From DAOMFM01 sp035429825 (GTDB lineage: Bacteria; Acidobacteriota; Blastocatellia; UBA7656; JADIYM01): a stretch of 26,270 bases of DNA. The stretch is taken from NCBI GenBank assembly GCA_044224215.1, contig JBGAKX010000054.1, positions 1 to 26,270 of the forward strand, read 5' to 3'. The notes under the pieces are model-generated. The model did no database searches, was not told the origin of the DNA, and saw nothing but the letters and a program-made list of their open reading frames with translations. Below are positions 1 to 7,802 of the stretch, one piece after another (position 1 is the first letter of the stretch; each line of letters starts with the position of its first letter). The translations under genes and the position numbers were made by a program.

Positions 1-101
1 GACATCACCCGACGCGCGACGGAGCGTCAGGTCGGCACACCCCGACCAGCCTCGGGCTGTGCGCCGCGAGCGCCGGGGACAAGTACGGACGAGGAGGACG
101 T

Positions 102-2426
102 ATGAAACTCGCTCGTTCTGCAATCCTGTTCTTCGCCTCGCTACTCCTCTTCCCATTCGGAATCCCACGAGCCGTCGCGACCGCGCGCGACGCCTCGTCA
201 CCTGCGCAACCCATTGCGTCGACGTCGCTTCCGCTCCGATTCGAGCTGAACGTCGGCCAGGTCGATGCGCATGTCGATTATCTCGTTCGCACCGGCGGAT
301 ACGTGCTGTTCCTTGCGCCCGACGAAGCCGTCTACAAACGTGGCGGCTCCTTTGTTCGCATGCAGCTCGTCGGAGCCGACCCGGACGCACGCCGTGAAGC
401 AGTCGATCAACTGCCGGGCGTATCGAACTACCTGATCGGAAACGACCCGTCCCGTTGGAGGACAAACGTGCCATCGTTCGGCGAAGTACGGTTTGCATCC
501 GTCTACCCGGGTGTTGACCTTCGCTACTACGAATCCGACCGTGCACTCGAATATGACGTCGTCGTCGCGCCTGGAGCCGATCCTTCGGCGGTCTCGTGGA
601 AGATCGAAGGCGCCGATTCCGTGACGATCGACCCGGCCGGTGATCTCGTCATCACGTCGGCGATGGGCACGCTCCGCCAGCACGCGCCGGTCATGTACCA
701 GGAGCGCGACACCTCGTGCAGCAGAGTCCCTGGCAGCTTTGTCCTGTTCGGCACCGACACCGTCGCGTTCGACGTGGGTGACTACGACCGCGACCGGCCA
801 CTCGTCATCGATCCGACGATCGCCTATTCGACATACCTCGGAGGCGCAAATGGCTCGGAGGTCTTTGAGGACATCGGAGTCGGCCTCGATGGCAGCACGT
901 ACATTGGAGGCGCGACCGAATCCGCGACATTTCCCCTGGACGGCGCACTTCAGGGTTTTGGCGGCGTCTACGACATGTATCTGACGCGATTGTCCCCATC
1001 TGGAAGCGAGCTCGTCTTCTCGACATACATTGGCGGAGCGATGTCCGACTTTCTCATGGGCTGTGCCATCGAAAGCGACGGAGGTGTTGCCATTGCCGGC
1101 ACTACGCAGAGCGACGACTTCCCGACCGCCAACGCGTTTCAACCGGCCCTCGCTGGATCCCGCAGCGGCATCGTCGCCAGGATCAATCCGGAGGGAAATG
1201 CATTCGTATTCTCGACATACCTGGGAGGGACGCAGGGCGACGTCTGCAACGACGTCGCAGTCGGCCCGAACGGTGACGTCTACACTGCGGGCGTCGCACT
1301 CTCGAGTGACTTTCCGACGAGCAACCCGCTCGACGCGACACTCTCGGGCGGCCAGGATGGCTTTGTCGCCAGGTTTGACGCGACCGGAAGTCTCCTCGCA
1401 AGTACCTACATTGGCGGCAGTTTTCACGAGAACTTCTATCGGATTGCGGTAGATCCTGCCGGCGCGGTGTACGTCGCAGGAAACTCGGACTCCACGGACT
1501 ACCCGACGGCCGGTGGCGCGCAACCCACACTCGGCGGCGAACTCGACGTTGTCGTAACGAAGTTCAACGCGGAACTGTCCTCGATACTCTACGGAACGTA
1601 TCTCGGTGGCGCATCGCGAGAGAGCCCGTATGCCATGGATGTTGACTCGAACGGCGCGGCGTACATCGGAGGGTACACCCTGTCGTCCGACTACCCGGTT
1701 CGCAACCCGGTTCAAGCTTCATTCGGCGGCGATGAAGACGGGTTCGTGACCAAGCTGAACCCGTCTGGCGCCACGATCGACTTCTCTACCTTTATTGGTG
1801 GAGACGGGTTCGACTACGTCGGCTGTGTTGCCTCGCGGACCCCGGGAGTGGTTTACGCCGGCGGAGCTTCGGATGTGACGCCGTTCGCCATCGTCAACCC
1901 CATACCAGGGTCGCATACGACGCCGGTCGCATTCGACGGCTTCATCGTGAAGATCGACACGACTGCGCCGGAAATTGTGTTTTCGACATTGATAGGAGGG
2001 GATGACAACGAAGCCGTGTCAGGACTCGCCATCGATGCGCACGGGAGCGTCTATGCTGCAGGCGACACCAGGTCGGCAGACTTCCCCGTGGTGGATCCGT
2101 TCCAGCCGGCGATTCAACCTACGGGATATGACACCTTTGTCACGAAGATCACAGAGGTGATCCCGCCCGACATCACCGGCGCCCAAAGCCTGGTCGTGAC
2201 TGGAAAGCCCTTCCGGATCAAGGTTACCGGAACGAACTTCCAGCAGGGGCTCGTCGTCACGCTTGGCACGGACAGCACGCCGTGGCCGACCGTGAAGTAC
2301 AAGAACGAAACCGCAATCGTGCTGAAAGGCGCACAACTGAAACAGCACTTCCCGAAGGGCGTCCCGACCGAGATTCGGGTCGACAACCCGGACGGTGGAT
2401 CGGACGTGTACATGTTCACTCGGTAG
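102..2426 (+). CDS. Secreted SBBP-repeat beta-propeller protein with C-terminal IPT/TIG-like domain
   Basis: The 774-residue product starts with a signal peptide (about residues 1-26, KLAR then a hydrophobic run ending near AVATA). Residues about 45-235 look like the N-terminal module found in SBBP proteins (LRFELNVGQVD, then YLVRTGGYVLFL, then GVDLRYY and LEYDVVVAPGADP). Seven repeats of about 64 residues follow, beginning at residues 242, 306, 370, 433, 497, 561 and 627. Each opens with a variant of F/Y-S-T-Y-L/I-G-G; most continue with a D-F/Y-P segment and end near D-G-F-V-x-K/R. Seven repeats fit a seven-bladed propeller. The last about 88 residues (VTGKPFRIKVTGTNF onward) resemble an IPT/TIG fold. 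The ATG is preceded by AGGAGG at 90-95, which fixes the start. The protein is probably exported or cell-surface. Its molecular role is unknown; a binding or adhesion role is inference. No partner gene is adjacent. Confidence 0.88.
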   Translation: MKLARSAILFFASLLLFPFGIPRAVATARDASSPAQPIASTSLPLRFELNVGQVDAHVDYLVRTGGYVLFLAPDEAVYKRGGSFVRMQLVGADPDARREAVDQLPGVSNYLIGNDPSRWRTNVPSFGEVRFASVYPGVDLRYYESDRALEYDVVVAPGADPSAVSWKIEGADSVTIDPAGDLVITSAMGTLRQHAPVMYQERDTSCSRVPGSFVLFGTDTVAFDVGDYDRDRPLVIDPTIAYSTYLGGANGSEVFEDIGVGLDGSTYIGGATESATFPLDGALQGFGGVYDMYLTRLSPSGSELVFSTYIGGAMSDFLMGCAIESDGGVAIAGTTQSDDFPTANAFQPALAGSRSGIVARINPEGNAFVFSTYLGGTQGDVCNDVAVGPNGDVYTAGVALSSDFPTSNPLDATLSGGQDGFVARFDATGSLLASTYIGGSFHENFYRIAVDPAGAVYVAGNSDSTDYPTAGGAQPTLGGELDVVVTKFNAELSSILYGTYLGGASRESPYAMDVDSNGAAYIGGYTLSSDYPVRNPVQASFGGDEDGFVTKLNPSGATIDFSTFIGGDGFDYVGCVASRTPGVVYAGGASDVTPFAIVNPIPGSHTTPVAFDGFIVKIDTTAPEIVFSTLIGGDDNEAVSGLAIDAHGSVYAAGDTRSADFPVVDPFQPAIQPTGYDTFVTKITEVIPPDITGAQSLVVTGKPFRIKVTGTNFQQGLVVTLGTDSTPWPTVKYKNETAIVLKGAQLKQHFPKGVPTEIRVDNPDGGSDVYMFTR

Positions 2427-2466
2427 GTTCGAGTGACCTCAAAGCGCCGTCGCGCCCCTCGGGCTT

Positions 2467-2512
2467 GCCGGCGCACTCCACAGGGATGCGTGATCCGTTG
2501 GAGTGCGCTGGC
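2467..2512. terminator. Inverted repeat between convergent genes, possible bidirectional terminator
   Basis: Arms 2467-2480 (GCCGGCGCACTCCA) and 2499-2512 (TGGAGTGCGCTGGC) are complementary over 14 positions with one G-U, separated by an 18-nt loop. The hairpin lies in the 89-bp gap between the convergent propeller gene and rimI. There is no T-tract on either side, so it would be an imperfect intrinsic terminator at best. Confidence 0.4.
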
Positions 2513-2515
2513 GGG

Positions 2516-2992
2516 TCAGTGGTCCGGGTCACCATCCCGCAACGGAAGCACCATCTCGAGCGCGTCCTCGGTCGGCCCGCGGTAGTACTCCTTGCGCACG
2601 CGCGTCGTCGCAAATCCTACCGAATAGTAGAGCTGCTGCGCCGACTCGTTCGAACTCCGCACCTCGAGCACGCAGAAGGCCGCGCCGCGCCGTCGGCCGC
2701 CGGCGATCGCCTTCTCGAGCAGACGCCGGCCGATGCCCTTCCGTCGAAACTCGGGATGCGTCGCAAGATTGTTGATGTGCAGTTCGTCGTAGATGAGCGC
2801 CGACGCGACGAATCCAGCGATCCGCGGCAGGTCGCCCTTCACAGGCCGCGCGACGAGCATTATCGCGTTCGGATTCGAAAGCAGCTCGCGCCGGTACGCC
2901 TCGTAGCCCCACCGATTGAGACCCGTCTGCTCCTCGATGTCGACCACATCGGCGAGATCGGATTCGAGCATGGGCACGATCTCAAACCGCAT
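2516..2992 (-). CDS. rimI: GNAT N-acetyltransferase RimI-like (ribosomal protein S18 alanine acetyltransferase)
   Basis: The 158-residue product is a single GNAT domain. RimI of this type acetylates the N-terminal alanine of ribosomal protein S18. The acetyl-CoA loop RRKGIG is at residues 83-88, followed by RRLLEKAI. Further on is the family pattern LEVRSSNESAQQLYYSVGF (residues 109-127), diagnostic of RimI-like members. The start is the ATG at 2990-2992, which overlaps the tsaB stop as ATGA, so the pair is translationally coupled. An in-frame open extension upstream to 3172 lies inside tsaB and has no family similarity. The tsaB-rimI pairing is common in bacteria and supports the call. Exact substrate specificity cannot be told from sequence alone. 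Confidence 0.88.
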   Translation of the reverse strand: MRFEIVPMLESDLADVVDIEEQTGLNRWGYEAYRRELLSNPNAIMLVARPVKGDLPRIAGFVASALIYDELHINNLATHPEFRRKGIGRRLLEKAIAGGRRRGAAFCVLEVRSSNESAQQLYYSVGFATTRVRKEYYRGPTEDALEMVLPLRDGDPDH

Positions 2993-3765
2993 CAGCCAAC
3001 CCTTGTCGCCCCCGCCGGCTGAAGCTTGCCGAGCTCGAGGTTGATCTCGGCTTCCGAGCGCCGCACGTAGCACGGCACGACGCGTCCCGGATCGACACCC
3101 GCCGCGAGCGCGATCGACGCATACCGTGCAAGCGCCGGCGCCAGGAATTCGACGACCGGTGACACGGTCCAACCCGCGAGCTCGGACGGGAAGAGAGCCG
3201 GCGCCGACAACGCGACTCCAGCGTGCCCGGCCGCAAGCTCGAGCTCGGCGCGAAACGTGTGCGCGCCTGTTCCGGCGATCCGTGCGACTCCGGATCCGAT
3301 TCGCGCAAAGATGTCACCCGGAGCCCCGACGCACGGATCGGCGAGCGGAATAACGGTTCCCGACGATTCGACGCGAAACGGCTGGGCATACACCTCGTTG
3401 CGATATGCGTTCAGGACCGCCCAGACAGCGTCGCCCGCGCCCGCTTCGCGCGCAGTCAACTCGAGCGTCGTCGCGCCATACAGCGGCTTTCCCGTCGCCC
3501 GCGCAAGCCCCGCCGCCGCCACGATCCCGACCCGCAGCCCTGTGAACGCGCCGGGCCCGCGCGCAACGGCGAACGCGTCGACGTCGCCGATATTCGCTCC
3601 GACACGCTCGAGGAGCATCTCGATATCGGTCCACAAAACCGTCGCGCGTTGCGGCTCGGCGACCACGCCGAGGGACGCGAGCACCGCCCCGTCGCGCGCG
3701 AGCGCCACCGAGCCGTGCCGCGATGTCGTGTCGACGGCGAGTACCAGAGATCCCAAGTTTGACAT
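2992..3765 (-). CDS. tsaB: tRNA threonylcarbamoyladenosine biosynthesis protein TsaB
   Basis: The 257-residue ASKHA-fold protein is the TsaB partner of the TsaB/TsaD/TsaE complex, which transfers threonylcarbamoyl to A37 of ANN-decoding tRNAs. The N-terminal strand-turn LAVDTTSRHGSVAL (residues 9-22) and the family hallmark GPGAFTGLR (residues 70-78) are clear. The usual His-Ser of the TsaB helix after strand 3 is not seen (it reads ATVLWTDIEMLL), a mild divergence. The ATG at 3763-3765 is chosen because the family start falls there and a good promoter (TTGTCA, 17 bp, TATAAT) lies just upstream. The longer frame to 3927 runs through that promoter. The gene is divergent from pfkA and is the first gene of the tsaB-rimI operon. 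Confidence 0.92.
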   Translation of the reverse strand: MSNLGSLVLAVDTTSRHGSVALARDGAVLASLGVVAEPQRATVLWTDIEMLLERVGANIGDVDAFAVARGPGAFTGLRVGIVAAAGLARATGKPLYGATTLELTAREAGAGDAVWAVLNAYRNEVYAQPFRVESSGTVIPLADPCVGAPGDIFARIGSGVARIAGTGAHTFRAELELAAGHAGVALSAPALFPSELAGWTVSPVVEFLAPALARYASIALAAGVDPGRVVPCYVRRSEAEINLELGKLQPAGATRVG

Positions 3766-3778
3766 GGCCGAGAGCCGG

Positions 3779-3807
3779 ATTATATAGTCCGGTCCGTAGC
3801 GTGACAA
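3779..3807 (-). promoter_or_regulatory. Sigma70-type promoter of tsaB-rimI
   Basis: On the minus strand, -35 TTGTCA (3807-3802) is followed by a 17-bp spacer and a perfect -10 TATAAT (3784-3779). The tsaB ATG begins 13 nt after the -10, so the predicted 5' leader is only a few nucleotides with no room for a Shine-Dalgarno site. Confidence 0.7.
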
Positions 3808-3936
3808 ACCATCGCGGATCAGACACATCCGGGCTTGAAACGGCGAGGTTCCGCCGGTTGGTGTGACGCTTGAAGAACTCGCCGGGTCGCGTTCACGGGG
3901 TCCTGAAACCGCGCTCTCAAACCCCACATCCTCGCC

Positions 3937-4977
3937 ATGGACAACGGACGCATCGGCATTCTTACGGGCGGTGGTGACTGCCCCGGTCTGAACGCGGTCA
4001 TTCGCGCCGTCGTCCGTCGCGCGATGAAGTCTGACATATACGTGCTCGGCGTAAAGTCGGGATGGCAGGGTCTGATCACCGGCGATGTCGAGCCCCTGAC
4101 CCGGTATTCCGTCGCCGGCATTCAGCCGAAGGGCGGAACGATCCTCGGCACGTCACGCACCGATCCGTACGCCGTCGCGGACGGCCTTCAGAAGATCAAG
4201 GACAACTGGCGCAAATTCGGGTTGCGCGCCCTCGTGGTCGCGGGCGGCAACGGCACGCTGTCGGTCGCATTGCGGATGCATCGCGACGAGGGCTACCCCG
4301 TCGTCGGCGTCCCCAAGACGATCGACAACGACATCAACGGCACCGACTTCACGTTCGGGTTCGACACCGCCGTGCAGGTCGCCACCGACGCCATCGACCG
4401 GCTGCACACGACCGCCGAATCGCACCATCGCGTGATGGTGATCGAGGTGATGGGCCGGCACACCGGGTGGATCGCCGCGTATGCGGGGATCGCCGGCGCG
4501 GCCGACGTCATCCTCGTTCCGGAAGTGCCGTTCCGCATGTCGGCAATCGCCGAGAGCCTCGCGCGCCGGCGCGAGATGGGGCGTCCTCACTCGATCGTCG
4601 TCGTCGCCGAGGACGCAAAACCCCATCCGGACGAAGACTTCCTCACCGATGCACAGAAGCAGGTCGTGTATCGCGAGGAACGGCTCGGCGGCGTCGGCCA
4701 GCTCGTCGCTCGGGAGCTCGAACGCCTGACCGGCATCGAGGCTCGCGTCAGCGTGCTCGGGTACATCCAGCGCGGCGGTACTCCGACCGCGTTCGATCGC
4801 GTCCTCGCATCGCGCCTCGGCGTCCACGCCGTCGAGATGGTCCTCGACGGGAAGTTCGGACGGATGGCGGCTCTGTCGGCGAACCGCATGGTCGACGTCG
4901 CGCTCGAAGATGCTGTCTCGGGCGAAAAGTTCCTCGATCCCGAGATCTACAGATCAGCACAGGTGTTCTTCGGATAG
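3937..4977 (+). CDS. pfkA: 6-phosphofructokinase, group III (mixed-substrate clade), probably ATP-dependent
   Basis: The 346-residue product phosphorylates fructose-6-phosphate to fructose-1,6-bisphosphate in glycolysis. The N-terminal GGGDCPGLNAVIR (residues 11-23) is the nucleotide loop. PKTIDND at 126-132 carries the catalytic Asp130, and MGRHTGW at 172-178 binds the sugar phosphate. The phosphoryl-donor signature is GGNGT (103-107): Gly106 aligns with E. coli Gly104, which favours ATP, while Lys127 is the lysine seen in PPi-dependent and group III enzymes. The Gly plus Lys combination matches the ATP-using actinobacterial group III enzymes I recall. The GGDG aspartate is Asn105 here. The gene overlaps nothing upstream and is followed by mutS 2 nt after its stop, so the two are probably co-transcribed. 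No convincing promoter was seen in 3766-3936. Confidence 0.92.
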   Translation: MDNGRIGILTGGGDCPGLNAVIRAVVRRAMKSDIYVLGVKSGWQGLITGDVEPLTRYSVAGIQPKGGTILGTSRTDPYAVADGLQKIKDNWRKFGLRALVVAGGNGTLSVALRMHRDEGYPVVGVPKTIDNDINGTDFTFGFDTAVQVATDAIDRLHTTAESHHRVMVIEVMGRHTGWIAAYAGIAGAADVILVPEVPFRMSAIAESLARRREMGRPHSIVVVAEDAKPHPDEDFLTDAQKQVVYREERLGGVGQLVARELERLTGIEARVSVLGYIQRGGTPTAFDRVLASRLGVHAVEMVLDGKFGRMAALSANRMVDVALEDAVSGEKFLDPEIYRSAQVFFG

Positions 4978-4979
4978 GC

Positions 4980-7574
4980 ATGGCGCAGGACACCCCGATG
5001 CTGCGGCAGTATCACGAGCTGAAGAAGGCTCATCCGGGGACGATTCTGTTCTTCAGGCTGGGCGACTTCTACGAGATGTTCTTCGAGGACGCCGTTACTG
5101 GTTCGCGCGAGCTCGAGATCACGCTCACCGCCCGAAACAAGGAGAAGGGCGAGCCCGTCCCGATGTGTGGCGTTCCGTATCACGCGGCCGAAGGCCATAT
5201 CGCAAAGCTCGTCCGCAAGGGGCTCCGCGTCGCAATCTGCGAACAGGTCGAAGAGCCGAAGGCCGGCACAAAGCTCGTGCGGCGCGAAGTGGTCCGCGTC
5301 GTCACGCCCGGCACCGCGATCGAATCGCAGATGCTGTCGGCGCGCGACAACAGCTATCTCGCGTCGCTCCACACGACCGGCGCGGGCGCCGGTCTCGCCG
5401 TTCTGGATCTTTCGACCGGCGAGCTTCGATGCACGGAAGTGGCCGGCGACGAGGCGCTTGCGCGCGTGCGCGACGAGATCGACACGCTTGGCGTGCGTGA
5501 ACTGCTGGTTGCCGCGCCGCTCGAGCCGGTTGCCCGATCGCTCGCGCTCGACTGCACGGTCACCGTACTCGACGAATGGGTCTACGCGTTCGACCACTCT
5601 GGCCCGCTGCTCGAGGCGCATTTTGGCGTCGCAAGCCTCGACGGGTTCGGGCTGAAGGGCAAGCCGCTCGCCAGCGCAGCCGCGGGCGGCCTCCTGTTCT
5701 ATGCGCGCGACACGCAGCGCGATGCGCTCCGGCACGTGACCGAGATTTCGTATTACGAGCAGTCGGATGCAATGCTGCTCGACGCGACGACGGTGAGGAA
5801 CCTCGAGCTCGTCGCCGGATTCGACGGGACGCGACGCCACTCGCTGCTTTCGGTCGTCGACGAGACGAGCACGAGCATGGGAGCGCGGCTGCTCAAGACG
5901 CTGCTGTTGCGCCCGTCGGTTCGGCTCGACGAGATCGAGGCACGGCTGACCGCCGTCGGAGCGTTACGAGTCGCGACGATCGGACGCGACCGGTTGCGCG
6001 CTGTGCTTGCCGAGATCCAGGATCTCGAACGGCTTGCGGGCAAGGTCGCCATGGGCCGGGCGAATCCGTGCGACATGGTCGCGCTTCGGCGCTCAGCCGA
6101 CCGCGTTCCCGACCTCAAGGTAGAGCTTCGACAGTTCGACGCGGCGCTTCTGGCGACGATCGGTGAGGGGCTCGACGATCTCGCGGACGTTCGGGCTGCG
6201 ATCGGCGAGGCGATCTCGGACGATCCGCCCGTGGCGATCGCCGACGGCGGCACGATCCGGTCGGGCTACCACGCGGAGGTCGACGAGCTTCGCGGTCTCG
6301 CGACGACGAGCAAGCAGTTCATTGCGCAGCTGGAGGCGCGCGAGCGGGAACGAACGGGCATCAGCTCGCTCAAGGTCCGGTTCAACAACGTCTTTGGGTA
6401 CTACATAGAGATCAGCAAGGCGAATGCGCGAAATGCACCGCCCGAGTACGAGCGCCGCCAGACGCTCGTCAACGCGGAGCGGTACACGATACCGGAGCTG
6501 AAGGAGTACGAGGCTCGCGTCCTCGGAGCCGAAGACCGCCTGCTCGCGCTCGAGACCGAGCTCTTTGCAGCTGTCCGGCAGCGCGTCGCCGATGCGACCC
6601 GCCGTCTTCAGGCGGTCGCGCGGGCGATTGCGCTCGTCGACGTGCTGGCCGGGTTCGCCGAGACGGCCGCGCGGCGTGGCTACTGCCGGCCGGTGGTATC
6701 GGAGGGCGACGAGATCCTGGTCCGCGACGGGCGCCATCCGGTCGTGGAGACGACCGGCGACCGATTCATCCCGAACGACCTGTACGTCAACAACTCCACC
6801 GACCGGTTGCTGATCGTCACGGGGCCGAACATGGGCGGAAAGTCCGTCTACCTGCGGCAGTCGGCGCTGATCGTCGTGCTGGCACAGGCCGGTTCGTTCG
6901 TGCCGGCGGCCGAGGCCCGGATTGCACTTGTCGACAGGATCTTTACACGGGTCGGCGCGTCCGATTCGCTGGCGTCCGGTCGCTCGACGTTCATGGTCGA
7001 GATGACCGAGACGGCGAACATCCTGAACACCGCGACCGCACGCAGCCTCGTGCTCCTCGACGAAGTCGGCCGCGGCACGTCCACATTCGACGGTCTGTCG
7101 CTCGCCTGGGCGATCGCCGAATTCCTGCACGACAACCCGCGGCACGCGGCAAAGACAATATTTGCAACGCATTACCACGAGATGACGGACCTCGCACGCC
7201 TTTTGCCTGGCGTGAAGAACTACCAGATGGCTGTGCGAGAGGAGCGCGGCGACATCGTGTTCCTCCGAAAGGTCGTGGAGGGCGAGGCAAGCAAGAGCTA
7301 CGGAATCGAGGTCGCGCGTCTGGCGGGCCTCCCGATCGCGGTCATCGAGCGTGCACGGGAGATCCTTATCAACCTCGAGGCGAACGAACTGGATGTGCTC
7401 GGGAAGCCGAAGCTGGCGCGGCACCTTCCGTCGCGGCGTGTTGACCGGCAGCCTACGTTGTTCGACGCCGCGAACGACTCGGTGCTCGACGAACTCCGGC
7501 ATCTCGACGCCGGCGAACTGACGGGCGAGCGGGCGCTGGACGTGCTCCGTGCATTGATCAGCCGGCTCGTCTAG
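4980..7574 (+). CDS. mutS: DNA mismatch repair ATPase MutS
   Basis: The 864-residue product has the usual MutS length. Its N-terminal mismatch-binding domain contains the mismatch-reading Phe-X-Glu motif (F30-Y31-E32 in LGDFYEMFFEDA). Connector, lever and clamp domains follow. The C-terminal ABC ATPase has Walker A GPNMGGKS at 615-622, Walker B with D694-E695 in LLDEVGRGTSTFDG, and a THYHEM switch. MutS recognises base mismatches and small loops and recruits MutL; mutL is not in this window. The ATG at 4980 is chosen because the family N-terminus (MAQDTPMLRQYHELK) begins there. The frame is open upstream to 4062, but that stretch is an Arg-rich shadow of pfkA. Only 2 nt separate pfkA and mutS, an odd but plausible operon pairing. 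Confidence 0.96.
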   Translation: MAQDTPMLRQYHELKKAHPGTILFFRLGDFYEMFFEDAVTGSRELEITLTARNKEKGEPVPMCGVPYHAAEGHIAKLVRKGLRVAICEQVEEPKAGTKLVRREVVRVVTPGTAIESQMLSARDNSYLASLHTTGAGAGLAVLDLSTGELRCTEVAGDEALARVRDEIDTLGVRELLVAAPLEPVARSLALDCTVTVLDEWVYAFDHSGPLLEAHFGVASLDGFGLKGKPLASAAAGGLLFYARDTQRDALRHVTEISYYEQSDAMLLDATTVRNLELVAGFDGTRRHSLLSVVDETSTSMGARLLKTLLLRPSVRLDEIEARLTAVGALRVATIGRDRLRAVLAEIQDLERLAGKVAMGRANPCDMVALRRSADRVPDLKVELRQFDAALLATIGEGLDDLADVRAAIGEAISDDPPVAIADGGTIRSGYHAEVDELRGLATTSKQFIAQLEARERERTGISSLKVRFNNVFGYYIEISKANARNAPPEYERRQTLVNAERYTIPELKEYEARVLGAEDRLLALETELFAAVRQRVADATRRLQAVARAIALVDVLAGFAETAARRGYCRPVVSEGDEILVRDGRHPVVETTGDRFIPNDLYVNNSTDRLLIVTGPNMGGKSVYLRQSALIVVLAQAGSFVPAAEARIALVDRIFTRVGASDSLASGRSTFMVEMTETANILNTATARSLVLLDEVGRGTSTFDGLSLAWAIAEFLHDNPRHAAKTIFATHYHEMTDLARLLPGVKNYQMAVREERGDIVFLRKVVEGEASKSYGIEVARLAGLPIAVIERAREILINLEANELDVLGKPKLARHLPSRRVDRQPTLFDAANDSVLDELRHLDAGELTGERALDVLRALISRLV

Positions 7575-7605
7575 CGGGATTCTCCAGCGGTCAATAGCGA
7601 CCCCG

Positions 7606-7660
7606 TGGGACCTCAAGTCCCATTCTGTCGCAATCGAACGACATTTTTTCGCGTTTTTTC
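7606..7660 (+). terminator. Possible mutS terminator region (hairpins followed by T-tracts)
   Basis: A 6-bp hairpin (TGGGAC 7606-7611, loop CTCAA, GTCCCA 7617-7622) is followed by a second small inverted repeat (TGTCG 7626-7630 and CGACA 7639-7643). Directly after that come two T-runs (7644-7649 and 7654-7659). The layout fits a Rho-independent terminator downstream of mutS, although the stems are short. Confidence 0.45.
7627..7642. promoter_or_regulatory. Degenerate copy of the GTCG-N8-CGAC palindrome upstream of the TPR-HTH gene
   Basis: GTCG at 7627-7630 and CGAC at 7639-7642 are separated by 8 nt, the same outer arms and 16-bp length as the three palindromes at 9535, 9586 and 9729. The flanking T and A also match two of those. 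The inner bases (CAATCGAA) do not form a palindrome. The site overlaps a terminator-like hairpin, so it could be just that. Confidence 0.25.
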
Positions 7661-7679
7661 AAAGTCGGCCATACAGGAA

Positions 7680-7707
7680 TTGCGTTTTGGGCCGATATGC
7701 TTTAGAT
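7680..7707 (+). promoter_or_regulatory. Possible promoter of the TPR-HTH gene
   Basis: TTGCGT at 7680-7685 and TTAGAT at 7702-7707 are separated by 16 bp, in an AT-richer stretch. This would give a leader of about 90 nt before the ATG at 7803. The match to consensus is moderate. Confidence 0.3.
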
Positions 7708-7802
7708 AAGGAGTCAGTTCGGCCACGAAGCACTGGTCCGGTCCCTACACGACAACGCCTTCGGCTTGGAAGAGCGACATCCTTCGGAGAAATCCACTCG
7801 CC

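Noticed and set aside
30..47. GGTCGG / CCGACC inverted repeat upstream of the first gene
   Set aside because: Only 6-bp arms in GC-rich sequence, no T-tract and no second copy; likely chance or the tail of an unseen upstream feature.
198..1715. 505-codon open frame on the minus strand
   Set aside because: Antisense shadow of the secreted propeller gene with no recognisable motifs or start signals.
4062..4979. Upstream in-frame extension of mutS by 306 codons
   Set aside because: It is an Arg-rich shadow of pfkA on the same strand; the MutS N-terminus begins at 4980 right after the pfkA stop.
6093..7616. 507-codon open frame on the minus strand
   Set aside because: Antisense to mutS, which has complete ATPase motifs.
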